Source: Shinisaurus crocodilurus
Lineage: Eukaryota; Chordata; Lepidosauria; Squamata; Shinisauridae
Length of the DNA stretch: 64,000 nucleotides
Direction of reading: 5' to 3'
Assembly: GCA_021292165.1 (NCBI GenBank)
Contig: CM037880.1
Span: forward strand, 206,858,255-206,922,254
Made by a program: the position numbers and the translations under genes. The notes under the pieces are model-generated. The model was not told the origin of the DNA and did no database searches. It saw nothing but the letters and a program-made list of their open reading frames with translations. How positions within the stretch are numbered: the stretch's first letter is position 1; every line of letters begins with the position of its first letter. Below, one piece after another: positions 31,554 to 42,549 of this stretch.

Positions 31554-33563
31554 GGAGCCAAGGAAATTTGAGTGCACTTTCCAAACAGAAAATTGAGCAG
31601 GGAGAGGGAGATTGAAATGGCTTGCTCAAACTTTTTTTAGTATCCCAGAGGAAAGCAGAGCCTGTTGCAGTAGAAGTCATCCCCATGTTGTGAAAGCACC
31701 ACCAGAAACCTCAGCCCAAGGACAAAAATTGTGTTCGCAATTTTTGTCAGTGTGTACTGTATAGAATGGACTGTATAGGCTATAACATTTCTCTAGCCGA
31801 GATGAGAGAAGTGCCTTTCTCATTTTTTTATTCTGCATAATTTCTATGCAATAGTAATTTGATTCCTTAGTACATGACGCAAAATCCAGTGCACTGGAAA
31901 ACTGATAATTATTGACTGACATTCAGTTGATTTACATTCAGTTCCATTTGATTTACGTGACATAAAATCCAGTGCGCTGGAAAAGTGACCAATTTGATTC
32001 CCCCCCTGCTCTTTTTCAAAAGCTGTTCAACTCAAATACCACTATCACTGCCACCATGCAATATATTTTTAAAAAAATATTAAATCTATTCTCAGACGAA
32101 TATTTTGGGGCTCCTATTTTCTTCCCAAGTAACATTCATCACTTAAAAAAACAAACAAATACTTTACACCCTTTTCTAAAGTGAGTGCTCAGTGACATTT
32201 ATTTCTGAAGTCAGTAGGTTAATATTCATGACTATTTCTGGTATCTGTCGAGCTGCTGGAGGCAGCTAAGGTGCCAATAAGTATTTCCAAACAGTCAAAA
32301 ATATAACATGGTGTTTTTACCAGATAACTGGCTTAAATATTCCTGCACAATGGGTAACACTGAGTTTTGACTGGGGTAAAAAAATATCTGGTGTGTGTGT
32401 GATATATAGCATTTGAGCTTTCTCTAGGATTTCCCCCCTCTACTACAAGGTGTCTAAATCCTTGCTGTGATCCTAGGTAAATAGCATTAAATCCATTCTG
32501 CTCATTTAAGTAACCCTCTCTCTTGACAGATTTAGTCTGGTGGAGGCTTTTAAAAATGGAAAATATGCTTCCAGTGAGAATGAGAAAGACAACAACAACC
32601 CACACACTGGCATTAAGGGAATTGTTTGCTTTGTGAGTACAAAAGAAAACACACCCCCCCCAAAAAAAACTTTGCTAGTCTTCTGTGTTTTGCATAGCTC
32701 TATTTAATGTATGCCTTCGAATGGTAGTTAGGCATAATATAGGCATTCACTGAGAGCCGCATTTATTCTGAAAACAGATATGTGTCAAACCTGGCACTCC
32801 ATTTGTGTATGAACTGCCTGCTTTGTGCCCCCTTCAGTTGCTGAATATCTCTGTTTTGATCTCGGTGTGTTCCTTGGCTCAGGATAAAAGAACACATTTC
32901 TCATACAAAGAAATAACAGGTGTCTCTACTTGCCTAGTTATCTGCTTAGCTTATCAGGTAGAAGCCTGTGGTCTCAGAGCCAGAGGTCATCAATTCTATT
33001 TTCACTGCTGTAAGTGTAAATTTGCCTGACAATCTCTCTTCGTAGGCGGACTCAGATCATTACATTGGCAGGAGGAGGATGAGCCTGTTCAAGATATGTT
33101 TGTTTTGTTTTTACATAATGGCTCCATCCAATGTTAGGATTAACACTCTAGGCTCAGGTTTGCTTTTCACTCACATTACCTATGGCTTCCTCTAAAAGCT
33201 GTGATAATCTGTCACTTGCAGATTGTTACTGGCATGTTTACCCAAATGGAAGTCCCATTGGGTTGTTTAGGATGGTGCTTATAGATTACCTAAAGCGTGA
33301 AAAAAGCACTGTTTTGCTCTTCTCTATTTCTCGCATGTGAACTTTATATTTTCACTGAACTGACACTCTTCATTCTCTTGACACTGGACAAGGTTATTTG
33401 GATGTGGAGGATGAGGGTTTCTTTCTTTCTTTTATTGTTTCTTCACAGATAGACCAAAAATAAGCAAAGATTCTAAAAAGCCTAAAAGCAATATAAAACC
33501 AATAAACAAGCTCTCATACTCAGGGTCATCCTGGAAATTTGCATCTACCGGTATGTAAATTGC
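31554..33563. other. Unassigned sequence with a short direct duplication
   Basis: No gene is seen. CAAAATCCAGTGCACTGGAA (about 31881) recurs as TAAAATCCAGTGCGCTGGAA (about 31964), an 80-90-bp local duplication. The block 32800-33040 has no repeat hallmark, but its frame shows no domain. Confidence 0.4.
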
Positions 33564-33565
33564 TA

Positions 33566-33814
33566 CAGTAATACCTTGGATTGCAAGTAACTTGGTTTGA
33601 GAGTGTTTTGCAAGACAAGCAAATTTTAAAATATTTATTTAATTTTTTTGACTTGATATACAAGTGACGTCTTGCAATACAAGTACTGTAGTATGGCTTA
33701 AATTAAAAATCTCTGTACAAATTTTTTTGGGGGGATTTCGTTTTGATATAAGAGTGTTTTGGATTACAAGCACGTTTCCAGAACAAATTATGCTCTCAAT
33801 CCAAGGTATGACTG
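33566..33814. mobile_element. Tc1/mariner (pogo-like) MITE, copy 2
   Basis: It starts CAGTAATACCTTGGATTG and ends CAATCCAAGGTATGACTG, inverted at all but one of 18 positions. It is flanked by TA (33564-33565 and 33815-33816). At 249 bp, it is closely similar over its whole length to copy 1 at 3014-3266. Confidence 0.9.
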
Positions 33815-33845
33815 TATTTAGTACCATTGCAGCTGTGGGAAATGT

Positions 33846-33846
<1 letters not shown>

Positions 33847-33900
<54 letters not shown>
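33847..33900. repeat. Compound (AT)n(AC)n microsatellite
   Basis: The run changes from AT to AC units. The alternating tyrosine-isoleucine and threonine-histidine frames across it are artefacts. Confidence 0.95.
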
Positions 33901-33902
<2 letters not shown>

Positions 33903-34143
33903 CCATCAACTCACAAGAAAAACCAATTGGGGGATGCAGCCAAGGGTGAGTGAGCCAGAGCTGCAGATGGGCGGTGGAATCAGAATTGATGGTTGGTTTA
34001 GCTAGAGCCAAAAGTGGACAAAGCTGCTAGCCCCTCTCACTCTCTTTCTGCCACCCTTCTTTAACTCCCCTCTACTCCAGGCTGGGTAGGAATTAGCATC
34101 GGAAGCCACAAGCAGCATGAAGCCCAATACCATGGGTTCCACT

Positions 34144-34365
34144 CTGTTTATTTATTTATTACATTTATACCCCACCTTTTTTCCTGCAAGGAACTAAAGG
34201 CGGCTTACATAATCCTCCTCCTCCTCTAATTTTTATCCTCACAACAACCCTGTGAGGTAGGTTAGGCTGAGAGTCAGTGACTGGCCCAAAGTCACCCAGT
34301 GAGTTTCATGGCCGAGCGGGGACTAGAACCCGGATCTCCCGAGTCCCAGTAGAACACTCTTACTG
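34144..34365 (-). repeat. Sauria-type SINE, copy 4, head truncated
   Basis: On the minus strand it has GTGACTTTGGGCCAGTCACT and AGGTGGGGTATAAATGT with the AAATA tail. The tRNA-like head is cut after the AAGAGTGTTC region, so the A box is lost. Confidence 0.82.
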
Positions 34366-34554
34366 GGTCCAAGTGTAAAGCAAGGAACAACCCAATCCTA
34401 CAAACTGCTGTAGTGACACCCCACGCCCCAAATGTGTAGGACTGGCCGGCTGGACTGCTGTGTTAACATGCCTGAGGACAGAACTAGAGGTGATGTCAAA
34501 TGCAGGTTTACGGCCCCACATTCAATTCTTCACCATAATGTTTCATTCCTGAAA

Positions 34555-34722
34555 CAGGTAAATATATGAAGCTGCTTTTATATTGAGACAAACCATTGCT
34601 TCATCTAAGCCTTGTCTACTATAACTAGCAGTAGCTCCCTGAGGTCTCTGCCAGACACCAGGAACTGAATGTGGGATCTTAGGTATGCAAACATGGGATC
34701 GATGACTGAGCTATACAGGCAT
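34555..34722 (-). repeat. tRNA-Ala-like SINE, diverged
   Basis: On the minus strand it has the tRNA-like head remnants (CTGTATAGCTCAGTCATCGA), GATCCCACATTCAGTTCC and a body ending in AAAGCAGCTTCATATATTTA. It is much diverged, and the assignment rests on order and spacing. Confidence 0.5.
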
Positions 34723-34964
34723 CACTGGACAGGAGGCCTCAAACTCTGCCTCCAATACAATGTTCCAAAATTCATTTCTGTAGACTGAATCTGTGAGTTG
34801 TTTTGGCCTCTGGAACTTGAGCTTTTCCCCTTTGCAAATCGCTTTTTAAAAAAAGATTGTACATGTTTTCAAACATTGCCCTTCAAACTTAAATTCTAAA
34901 CTCATTGGAAATTGTTGCAGGTTAACGTTCAATATTCAAATTTAGTCTGATCATCCTATACACC
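34723..34964. other. Unassigned sequence
   Basis: No gene or element is recognised. Confidence 0.4.
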
Positions 34965-35095
34965 AGGGATGGGGAACATGTGGACCTCCAGATGTTGCTG
35001 GACTTCAGCCCCCAGCATTGCTCACCATTGGCTATGCTGGTTGGGGCTGATGGGACTTCCAATCCACCAACATCTGGAGGTTCACATTTCCCCAG
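34965..35095. mobile_element. Palindromic hAT MITE, older copy
   Basis: CAGGGATGGGGAACATGTGG, then ACCTCCAGATGTTGCTGGAC on the left pair imperfectly with CCACCAACATCTGGAGG and TTCCCC on the right. It is a relative of 28916-29050 with many mismatches. Confidence 0.65.
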
Positions 35096-35799
35096 TTCCT
35101 ACTATATACATTTACTAGGGAGTAAGCTTCAATTCATACATTGGAAATTACTTCTGAGTTAATGTACATAGGATTGCAGTGTATATTTCTTAAAGATAAT
35201 TTTGAAGGTATATAAAATATTGTTTAAACTCTAGTGACCTTGGTCTTCCTTCCTGTCCCTTGGTATTTACAACAGAGTGAAGCGTGGGTCATTTGTTGAC
35301 TTCATTTAGTTCTGTCTTACCAGCTAAACTCTGCAATTTAAAAAGTTTGTTATATAATTAAACTTCATGTGACCTTTTTCACTGCACATGGGCTAATATA
35401 TTTTCATTTCTGAAGGCCACATTATTCTCTTTAAAAATCTTATTGAAGGTTATTTTTATTGGTCTTGATTGGAAGACTGGGAATTACTAGTCTGGTAAAT
35501 AGAGTAGTATATATAATCCAGTGACCTCTCTTGCAATTAGATTTAATAAATCAAAACACATGGTTTATCAGTTCTTCAGTTGATGTAACACATATATTAT
35601 TGCTTCTCATCTAATATTCTGAGTTTCTATCCAATATTTTGAATGGGAAAGCAAGTGTGTGTGTGTGTGTGTGCGTATCTCCTCCACTCTGATGGTAGTA
35701 TTTCTGGCTGTTTTAATAAGTTGGTATTAAACTTATTTAGAATTGTTGACTGATCTGTCAAAGGAAGGGCTGCTGATCATCTTTAATATCCTGCTTTGT

Positions 35800-35842
<43 letters not shown>

Positions 35843-38800
35843 ATATCTTTTTCTTCAGTATTTTCATTCTATATTGTTTCTGAGTTTTATTTTTTCAGAT
35901 AAAATGTCAATCCATGTTCTGCAGCCTGATATTAGATAGAGGGGAGGCAGGGAGAACCTTCTGTTGATTCTTCTGATCCACCAGTACAATATCTGTGTTT
36001 TTTATAATTACATTATGATCTTTTGCTACTCTCAGTACTGAAGATGCTCCAACACCAGCTGCCAGGTACCACTCCTACTAGTGTGGATTATTGTGTTGTC
36101 TCAACCCAGTCAGAGCATCAGTCCAGAAAAAAATAAAATAAAAGGGGTACCAGGGTAGTCATCAGTGGTGGGATCTGCCAAAGGTTCTGCCAGAGCTGGG
36201 CTATCCAAGGTCTCAGATGCTGACACCAGCCCTGGGATTGAAGAGAAATGGAAGCTGATGGCAGGAAGAGAGAAAGGCCAGAAGAAGAAAATTGAGTGGT
36301 GGTGGCAGCGACAACAGCAGTAGCAGCGTGGAGTATGGAGGCTCATTGATGGAAGCAGGGCCCAATAAGAGCCTCCCAAAATGAGCTAGCAGTGGGCCCT
36401 AAAAGACGTTTAGAGAGCGAAGTAGAGAAGAAAAGGAAGAATTGACAGGAAGTACATAGAAAGCAGTGACGTAGATAGAAAGAAGAATGAAAGAAGTTTA
36501 TTGATGAGAGTTGGATCCAGATTTCTGCTGGATCAACTGCACTGCCGGAAGTGGACTTTCCCCACCCTCTCCTTGCCATTGCATGCCCTCCTCCAGCCCC
36601 CTGAAAATGCTACACAGAGTCAGGAGACCTGGCTGAATGGGGTGAGCTGTGGTCTGTGTGGCAGAGCCCCTAAAACTGGTGGAGGGACCTTCCACAGGCA
36701 GCGCCCTTCCTCTTGCAGAAGGCAGACACTGGATCCAAATGCTAAGTAGTTAGTGGGTTATCCAAGAAAATATTTTAATTAATATTGTTATTAGGTTTTG
36801 AAATTAAATTAAAAAAACATACGTAAAATTGGAAAGCTCAGAAGGAGAAGGTAATGAGTTGGTGCTTGAAACTCCCCTCACACTGGAGAAATTCCAAGAG
36901 CCCTCTCTGCCATGCTGGCTGGGGCTGCTGGAAATGGTAGTCCAATACATCTCAATGGCATTGGGTTAGAGAAGACTGACATACAGTATGCCCTTTCAGA
37001 AATGATGTTGTAGGAGGCAGCAGGGAGGACTGCAAATGCGATCTGATGTTATGTTCATCATGTTATGATGTTCCATTCATCATAACATTTGAAGAGGTAC
37101 ATAGCCTTGCATATAACAAGACCCATCAACATCCAGGCACATTTTTGGTTTAAGGTTCTCAGGCTGTAGTCGAAAGCATCAGATAATCTGTGTTCCCGGA
37201 GCCTCTTCTTGATAAGAGATACTGTCCTCTGGACCACGCTCTAGAGAATGGTACCAATGCCATGGTCCATAACAAGGTAATTAAATGTCACCTGAAGAAA
37301 GAATTGAAAAGGAAAGGGAGAGTGCCATAACATTTTATTTTATTTTCCATTTTTCTATTGAATAAATAGACTTGAATGGTATTAATATCAGCTGGTTAGG
37401 TGTATAAGCTAACAAGACCACACACATTGCCCAGTGCAACATTAAAATACAATGGCTAGTTAGATAGCATGGCAACCAATGGTTAGAACAAAGGAGAAAA
37501 CCTCAGAAACAAATGCAACAAGAATTTGATTGGCTGCTTGACCTTCAGTCAGAAAGCTTGTTTCCATAGAAATTGTTCTTGCTAGCTAGCTTGCTGAGTT
37601 CAAATGTCCTTTAGAAACCTTTAGTACACATTTTTTTTGCAGCAGTACAGACAGAAATAAACATGAAGCTCCAAGTTCTCCTCTTACGTATGTTACTTTG
37701 GACTCTAAAATAACTTGATTACCGGCTTCCCCAAAAGTATTCTTGTCTGGGGATGCATGCAGAGGCATAATGTAGCTTGTTGTCAGGGAAATAAGTAGAT
37801 TTCTCTTTCCAAAGCAAAATGTTTCAGAGCTCCTATTTAGGTACAGCTGGAATTAGCAACAGATTAATGGGTGGGAAATCTGTAATGGGTACTTCAGGCA
37901 TTTTTCAATCTTGTATTTGTAAAGTAATCACTATGTGTAGATTTAACTTTAGAGGTAATAATAGATAGCATTATTCACTGCATGATTCTTTTCCATTTGA
38001 TTTTGCATGCATAGACTTAAGTGATTATTTTTGAAATTTGTATTTTATGAGTTGGATCCAGACTTGATTGGTTTTACTTAGGTTCCACTGAAATCAAGGG
38101 GGCTTAAGTCATGATTAACTTCCAACACTGATTTCAATGGAGCAAGTGAACAATAAAATGGCAAAAAAGATAAAAAGAATGAAACACAATATTAAAAATA
38201 GAATATCAATAAAAAAAGAATATCAAGAAAATGGTGACTGGTCAACTAAAGAAGGCTTCCTGACATAAAGATGTTTTCAGGAGGTGCCAGAAACAACACA
38301 GTGTTGATGCCTACCTGACCTCCAGAGGCCACAGAAATGGAGCCGCCACACTGAAGGCTCTTCTCCAGGTGGACTCATAGGTCCATGTGGAATCACCAGG
38401 AATCAGGTCCATGTGGAATCTGATGACCTCGGTGACTGGGCATGTTGATAAGGGGAAAGAAATCCATTTATTATAGTTACGCATCACCTTTCAATCATAC
38501 TGGTTCCCGAGGCAGTTTGCAATAAAAGTGAATTAAAACCATTCACAATTAAAACAATTCAAAGGGTTGTGGCCAGTGTTGGTGCTACTTAGAGTAGATC
38601 CATTGAAATGAATGGGACTTATTCTAAGTAGGACTAACATTGGCTATAACCCAGACGTAACACAATACATCCAGAAATGAAGGAGCTTAACCAAATAGGC
38701 AAGGAGCCTAACCAGATACTAAGAACTGCAGGACAGTCGAAACAGAATGTTAGCATAAGCAAAAAAAAAAACACAAGTCAACACCAAGAATAATGTGCTT

Positions 38801-39049
38801 AATCAAATCTCTGAAGGCATCCCTGCTCCTTGCTGAGGACAATCCCAGGGCCAAAGCACAGGAGGACTGACTCCGTAACCTTTGCATCTGTACCCTTAAC
38901 TACTGTTTTAGAAGACTATGTGGGGGGCATGATTTGATGAACATTTGGCTAAAATAGCAGGAAATCAGAGGGTGGTGCTGAAGGATTTTATTAAGGGCAC
39001 TCCCACCCTTTCCGCCACAATTTGAGTGCTGGACAACCTAGCATCCATA
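35096..39049. other. Mostly unique or unassigned sequence
   Basis: No gene is seen in about 4 kb. It contains a (GT)n run (about 35652-35674), a (CAT)n run (35802-35842), a MITE fragment at about 36085-36110 and another at about 36900-36975. Short AATCCTA or AATCAAGGG-type dispersed units lie near 38050-38130 and 38575-38655. The stretches 37080-37900 and 35180-35640 look repeat-free but show no coding signal. Confidence 0.4.
35802..35842. repeat. (CAT)n microsatellite
   Basis: An uninterrupted trinucleotide run. It has no coding meaning here. Confidence 0.95.
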
Positions 39050-41013
39050 ATTGACTGTTCCTGGAGCAGGGCTTATTGGCAGATAGATCAAAAGGATCTA
39101 CACAGGCTGGAACACTGAACCAAATCTAACAAGATTAGACTCAATAGAGATAAATGTAACATCTTGCATTTAGGTACCCCCCCCCCCAAAGCAAAGGCAC
39201 AAGTATAGGATGGGGGGAACCTAGCTTGGCAGCAGTACATGTGAAAAGGATCTAGGTGTCTTAGGGGATCACAACCTGAAACCTGAATATAAGCCAGCCA
39301 TGCAGTGTAGCAGCTACGAAAGCTAATGTAATATTGGGCTGCATTAACAGAAGCATAGTGTCCAGATCATGGGAAGCAATAGTTTTGATCTATTCAGGGT
39401 CAGTCAGGCCACATTTGGAATATTGTGTCTAGTTCTGGGCACCCCATTTTAAGAAGAACATTGACAAGTTGGCACACATCCACAGAAGAGCAACCAGGAT
39501 GGTGAGGAGTTTGGAAACCAAATCCTATGTGGACTGGTTAAAAGAGCTGGGCATATTTAGCCTGGAGAAGAAAGATTAAGGGGAGACATAATAGTGGTGT
39601 TCAAATGTCTGAAATACTGTCATTCAGAATATGGAGCAGACTTGTTCTCTACTGTTCCCGAGGGCAATGCTACAACAGATAATCTGGGCATTAGATTCCC
39701 TCCAAGGAGAGAGGCTAACCCCACGCACCTGCAAAAGGTTTGGGACCTTTGGCTGGGGTAAAGACATGTGCAGCTGGGTGAAGTGCGCACTTTGCTCTTT
39801 TAATACTGAACACACACACACTAATGTCAGAAATAAAGAGTTTTATTGAAGATGACATATAGAGCAGGTACAGCATCTTACTTCTGGTGGTTCAGTAAAC
39901 CCAATGATTTCAGGCAGCAAAATACCCATACGCTATCATTCAAACACACCCTATAGCTCCGGAGAGAAAAGAGTCCCTGTTTGCTCTTGTAGTCTGTAGA
40001 TAGAAAAGGGGTGGAAGAAAGGCTTCCATCTAAAAGGATAGTTAGAGAAAGAAGTTCCGGCTACTACCTTTTCCCTTGGTGGTCACTGCAGTGGATTCCC
40101 CAGCCGCAGTCCTGTGGAGGCAGGAGGTAGCCAAGAGGCCTGCGTCTCAACACGCCAGCGTGCTAGATGACTTATGATGGTTCCCTTGACTCTCTCCTGA
40201 CACACCTTCCCATTACTAAACCCTCAGTTCTTATACCTTTCCCTGAGTTCCTGAGAGAGGGGCAAAGGTCTCCTTTGTTTCCCTGATGGTCTTAATCACT
40301 GCTAATCGCTCTGTCTTTTGTGTGTCTGTGGCAGAGGGTATCTTATCTTTTGTGTGGCTATGACCCTTAATGGGTGGCATAGGGGGAAGCCTTTGTAGGT
40401 ACCCCCCCCACACACACACCTGATTAGTTTAAGCCTTTGATGGAGTCCTGTCCAGGGTTGGGGCTATCCTTTTTCCAGGGCTGTTTCAATTCCTTTTCAG
40501 GAGTTGCTGTCCTATCTCTTCAGGCCATGCATGTTAATCTGATCATTGCAAGACTCCAGCCACTGCCCATTCATGCTTTCTAGATTTCAGTCATTCTCTG
40601 TTCAAGCCTTCATTTACATTCTTTGTGCCAGTCCAGCCAGAGGCTGAGGATGTTCATTTCTTGTGAACCGAAGATTACCAAGGCTCCTGTTGGGGCCTGC
40701 TATGGCCTTCCCTGTGAGCTACAGTCATAACCAGATGATCATGACTATATCCACTCATAACAGCAGGACTAGAACCATTGGGTGGTTCATTAGGAGAACC
40801 GTTAGGAGAAACTTCATAATGGTGAGAGCTATTCAACAGTGGAACAGATTGTCTCAGAAGGTGGTGGGTTCTCCTTTGCAGGCAATATTTAAACAGAAAC
40901 TGGAAGGCCATCTGTCAGGGATTCTGTAGCTGCATCCTGCTGTGCAGAGCCTACAGTGAGCAGGGGGTTGGACTAGTTAATCTCCAAGGTCCCTTCCAAC
41001 TCTATAATTCTAT
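39050..41013 (+). pseudogene. CR1-like LINE 3' half, interrupted by a solo LTR
   Basis: Before the LTR (39050-39667) the sequence encodes, with frame breaks, a CR1-type ORF2 part: N-I-L-H-L-G, an E-K-D-L-G-V-like segment, and LRGDIIVVFKCLKYC. After the LTR (40763-41013) it resumes with SRTRTIGWFIRRTVRRNFIM, then QQWNRLSQKVVGSP and the 3' UTR, ending GGTCCCTTCCAACTCTATAA and TTCTATATTAATG. The LTR at 39668-40762 split the copy. It is dead. Confidence 0.75.
39668..40762 (-). mobile_element. Solo LTR, family A, copy 2, inserted in CR1
   Basis: Read on the minus strand it begins TGTTATGAGTGGATATAGTC and ends TTATCTGTTGTAGCA, matching the ends of copy 1 at 18212-19209. Both share the GTATAAGAAC TATA-like box, the GTAGCCGGAACTTC-type middle and the TTCAATAAAACTC polyadenylation region. 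The right end continues into CR1 sequence. Flanks GGCAA and GCAGG give no exact duplication, so the insertion is probably not recent. Confidence 0.8.
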
Positions 41014-41131
41014 ATTAATGGGAGCACCATACAGGAGAAGTCCTCTCCCCCGAGATACTCAGAACTTAATGCACCTTTGGTCCAATGCACTGAGGCTCTT
41101 CTTAGACTCTGGCGACTCTGACTGTTTAGAG

Positions 41132-41281
41132 TAGGGGTGTTAAACCTACCTTTGGGGGGGGTGCTCACCTTTTCTCGCCTTTTCTCAGAGAGCACCCCCC
41201 CCCAGAAGGCCCGAATCCCCACGTCACTCGATCCGCCTCGCTGGCAGCGCGGGGTCCTGTCGTGTCATTTCTGGCTGCCAG
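41132..41281. mobile_element. Outer GC-rich hAT-like element, left part
   Basis: The left end TAGGGGTGTTAAACC pairs with the right end at 47386-47400 (GATACATCCCTA). The segment up to CTGGCTGCCAG is the left half of a palindrome. Its other half (CCAGGAAGTGACGCGACGGG) lies at 47063, on the far side of the inner insertions. The same palindrome occurs uninterrupted in the element at 7710-8527, which shows this is one split copy. Confidence 0.65.
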
Positions 41282-41658
41282 TAGGGATGTGGTACAAAAA
41301 GTCAACGATGGTTTTTGCCTCGAGCCAGCTCTGTTCGTGTTTCACTCACCCTGAAAATGGTTTTTAGTGAGCCAGAGAAGCTGCTCTCAGCCTGATGCTT
41401 TTACAATTGGTTTTTAGCGAGCCAGAGAAGCTGCTCTCAGGCAGCCTGATGCTTTTACAATATAATTGCCTTAATGTCCTTGTAAAGCTGTATTGTTTGG
41501 TCAACTTCCATGATTAACATTTCTGTGAGTAACCTGAAATTAGCATTTCAATCCTAGTGTTACATTCCTTTGTGTGAGATAGAACTTCTTGCATACAGAG
41601 TTAGAACAGGAACTTAGCATATGTAAGTCATAGGATTACATTCAAGCAGACAGGTTAT
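41282..41658. mobile_element. Inner hAT-like element, left part
   Basis: It begins TAGGGATGTGGTACAAAAAG. Its right end, GGTCGATTTACATCCCTA, is at 47061. It is flanked by GCCAG on both sides (41277-41281 and 47062-47066). A 50-bp tandem duplication (GGTTTTTAGYGAGCCAGAGA twice, 41358-41462) lies inside. The Gypsy element interrupts it at GTTAT. Confidence 0.6.
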
Positions 41659-42445
41659 TGTGAAGATGGGACTTGTAGTAGCTGAGACTTTAGAAGAAAC
41701 CCTGTTAGATGTCCCTTCCTCCCCCCCCCATTGCTGTTTAGCTAACGGATTTTTACTGTAGTCTTTGGAATGTACTGGGAGGCTGTTTGAGAGCACCTGG
41801 GAGATAAGGGTGAGTTGCAGAGCTGAGAAGCAAGGTCAGGCGTTAATTGGGATGAAGTCATGAGAAAGTGTCTACAGCTGAGAAAGGGCGGGGGCCCCTC
41901 CTTCGACAGTTAGGAAGACAGGATTGGTGAACGCTGGGCGGGAAATTGGGCCCTAGTGACAATAAAGGAGCTAGGGGAAAAGGCTTCAGTGTTCTTCCAT
42001 TGGGGCGTGGATGCTGGGAAGTTCCATCTGGGCAGGTATGCCACTCTGACAGGGTAGCTAGGAAAAGCTAGGCCTGGTTTGACTTGCTTTGTTCCTGCAG
42101 ACTCTTGGGGTTTGTTTTTATGTTCTTTTAGAGTCCCTTTTTATTCCCATTCCCTTTTCCTCACAACAACTACCTCACCCCCTTTTCCCCTTTACCTTCT
42201 TTTAGCCCTTTCTTATAAGGGATTATTTTACTTATATTGGACACTTGGAGACCCTACACTGACTAATTTGTTATTTTTACTTTTAATAAAGTCTCCAACT
42301 TAATCTTGGCGTGTGTTCCTTTTTGAAAGGTTGGGGCTGCTACACCAGTTTGGTGTATGGGACCTTGGGAGGTGTGTGCCAGTCCAGAGAACTTTGGGAC
42401 TGTGGCCTGCCCTGCAGGGTTGGCGTAAGATCAGCCTCCTTCACA
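41659..42445 (+). repeat. 5' LTR of the Gypsy element
   Basis: It is 787 bp with TGTGAAG and CTTCACA ends. A polyadenylation signal AATAAA (about 42285) lies 160 bp before the end. It matches the 3' LTR except for ACTTGTAG versus ACCTGTAG near the start, AAAAGC versus AAACGC near 42065, and the length of the C run near 41721. The 74-residue frame inside it also occurs in the other LTR and is not a gene. Confidence 0.95.
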
Positions 42446-42463
42446 TGGTGGCAGCGGTGGGAT
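42446..42463 (+). promoter_or_regulatory. Primer binding site, tRNA-Leu(AAG/TAG)
   Basis: The 18 bases directly after the LTR, TGGTGGCAGCGGTGGGAT, are the exact complement of the 3' end of vertebrate tRNA-Leu(AAG or TAG), including CCA, as recalled from the known tRNA. This is where minus-strand cDNA synthesis would start. Confidence 0.85.
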
Positions 42464-42549
42464 TTTGCAGCCCACCTGAGGAACATTTGTTTGTCAAACC
42501 AGGCAAAGGTTTGTTATTTTCCAGATAGGGAAAAGTTGTTAGGGCAGAA

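Noticed and set aside
32805..33029. Possible host exon (74-residue frame)
   Set aside because: No domain, no splice-site context that stands out and no supporting neighbour exons.
42079..42303. A 74-residue frame that occurs twice, here and at 46407-46631
   Set aside because: It lies wholly inside the two LTRs and is duplicated only because the LTRs are near identical. It has no domain.
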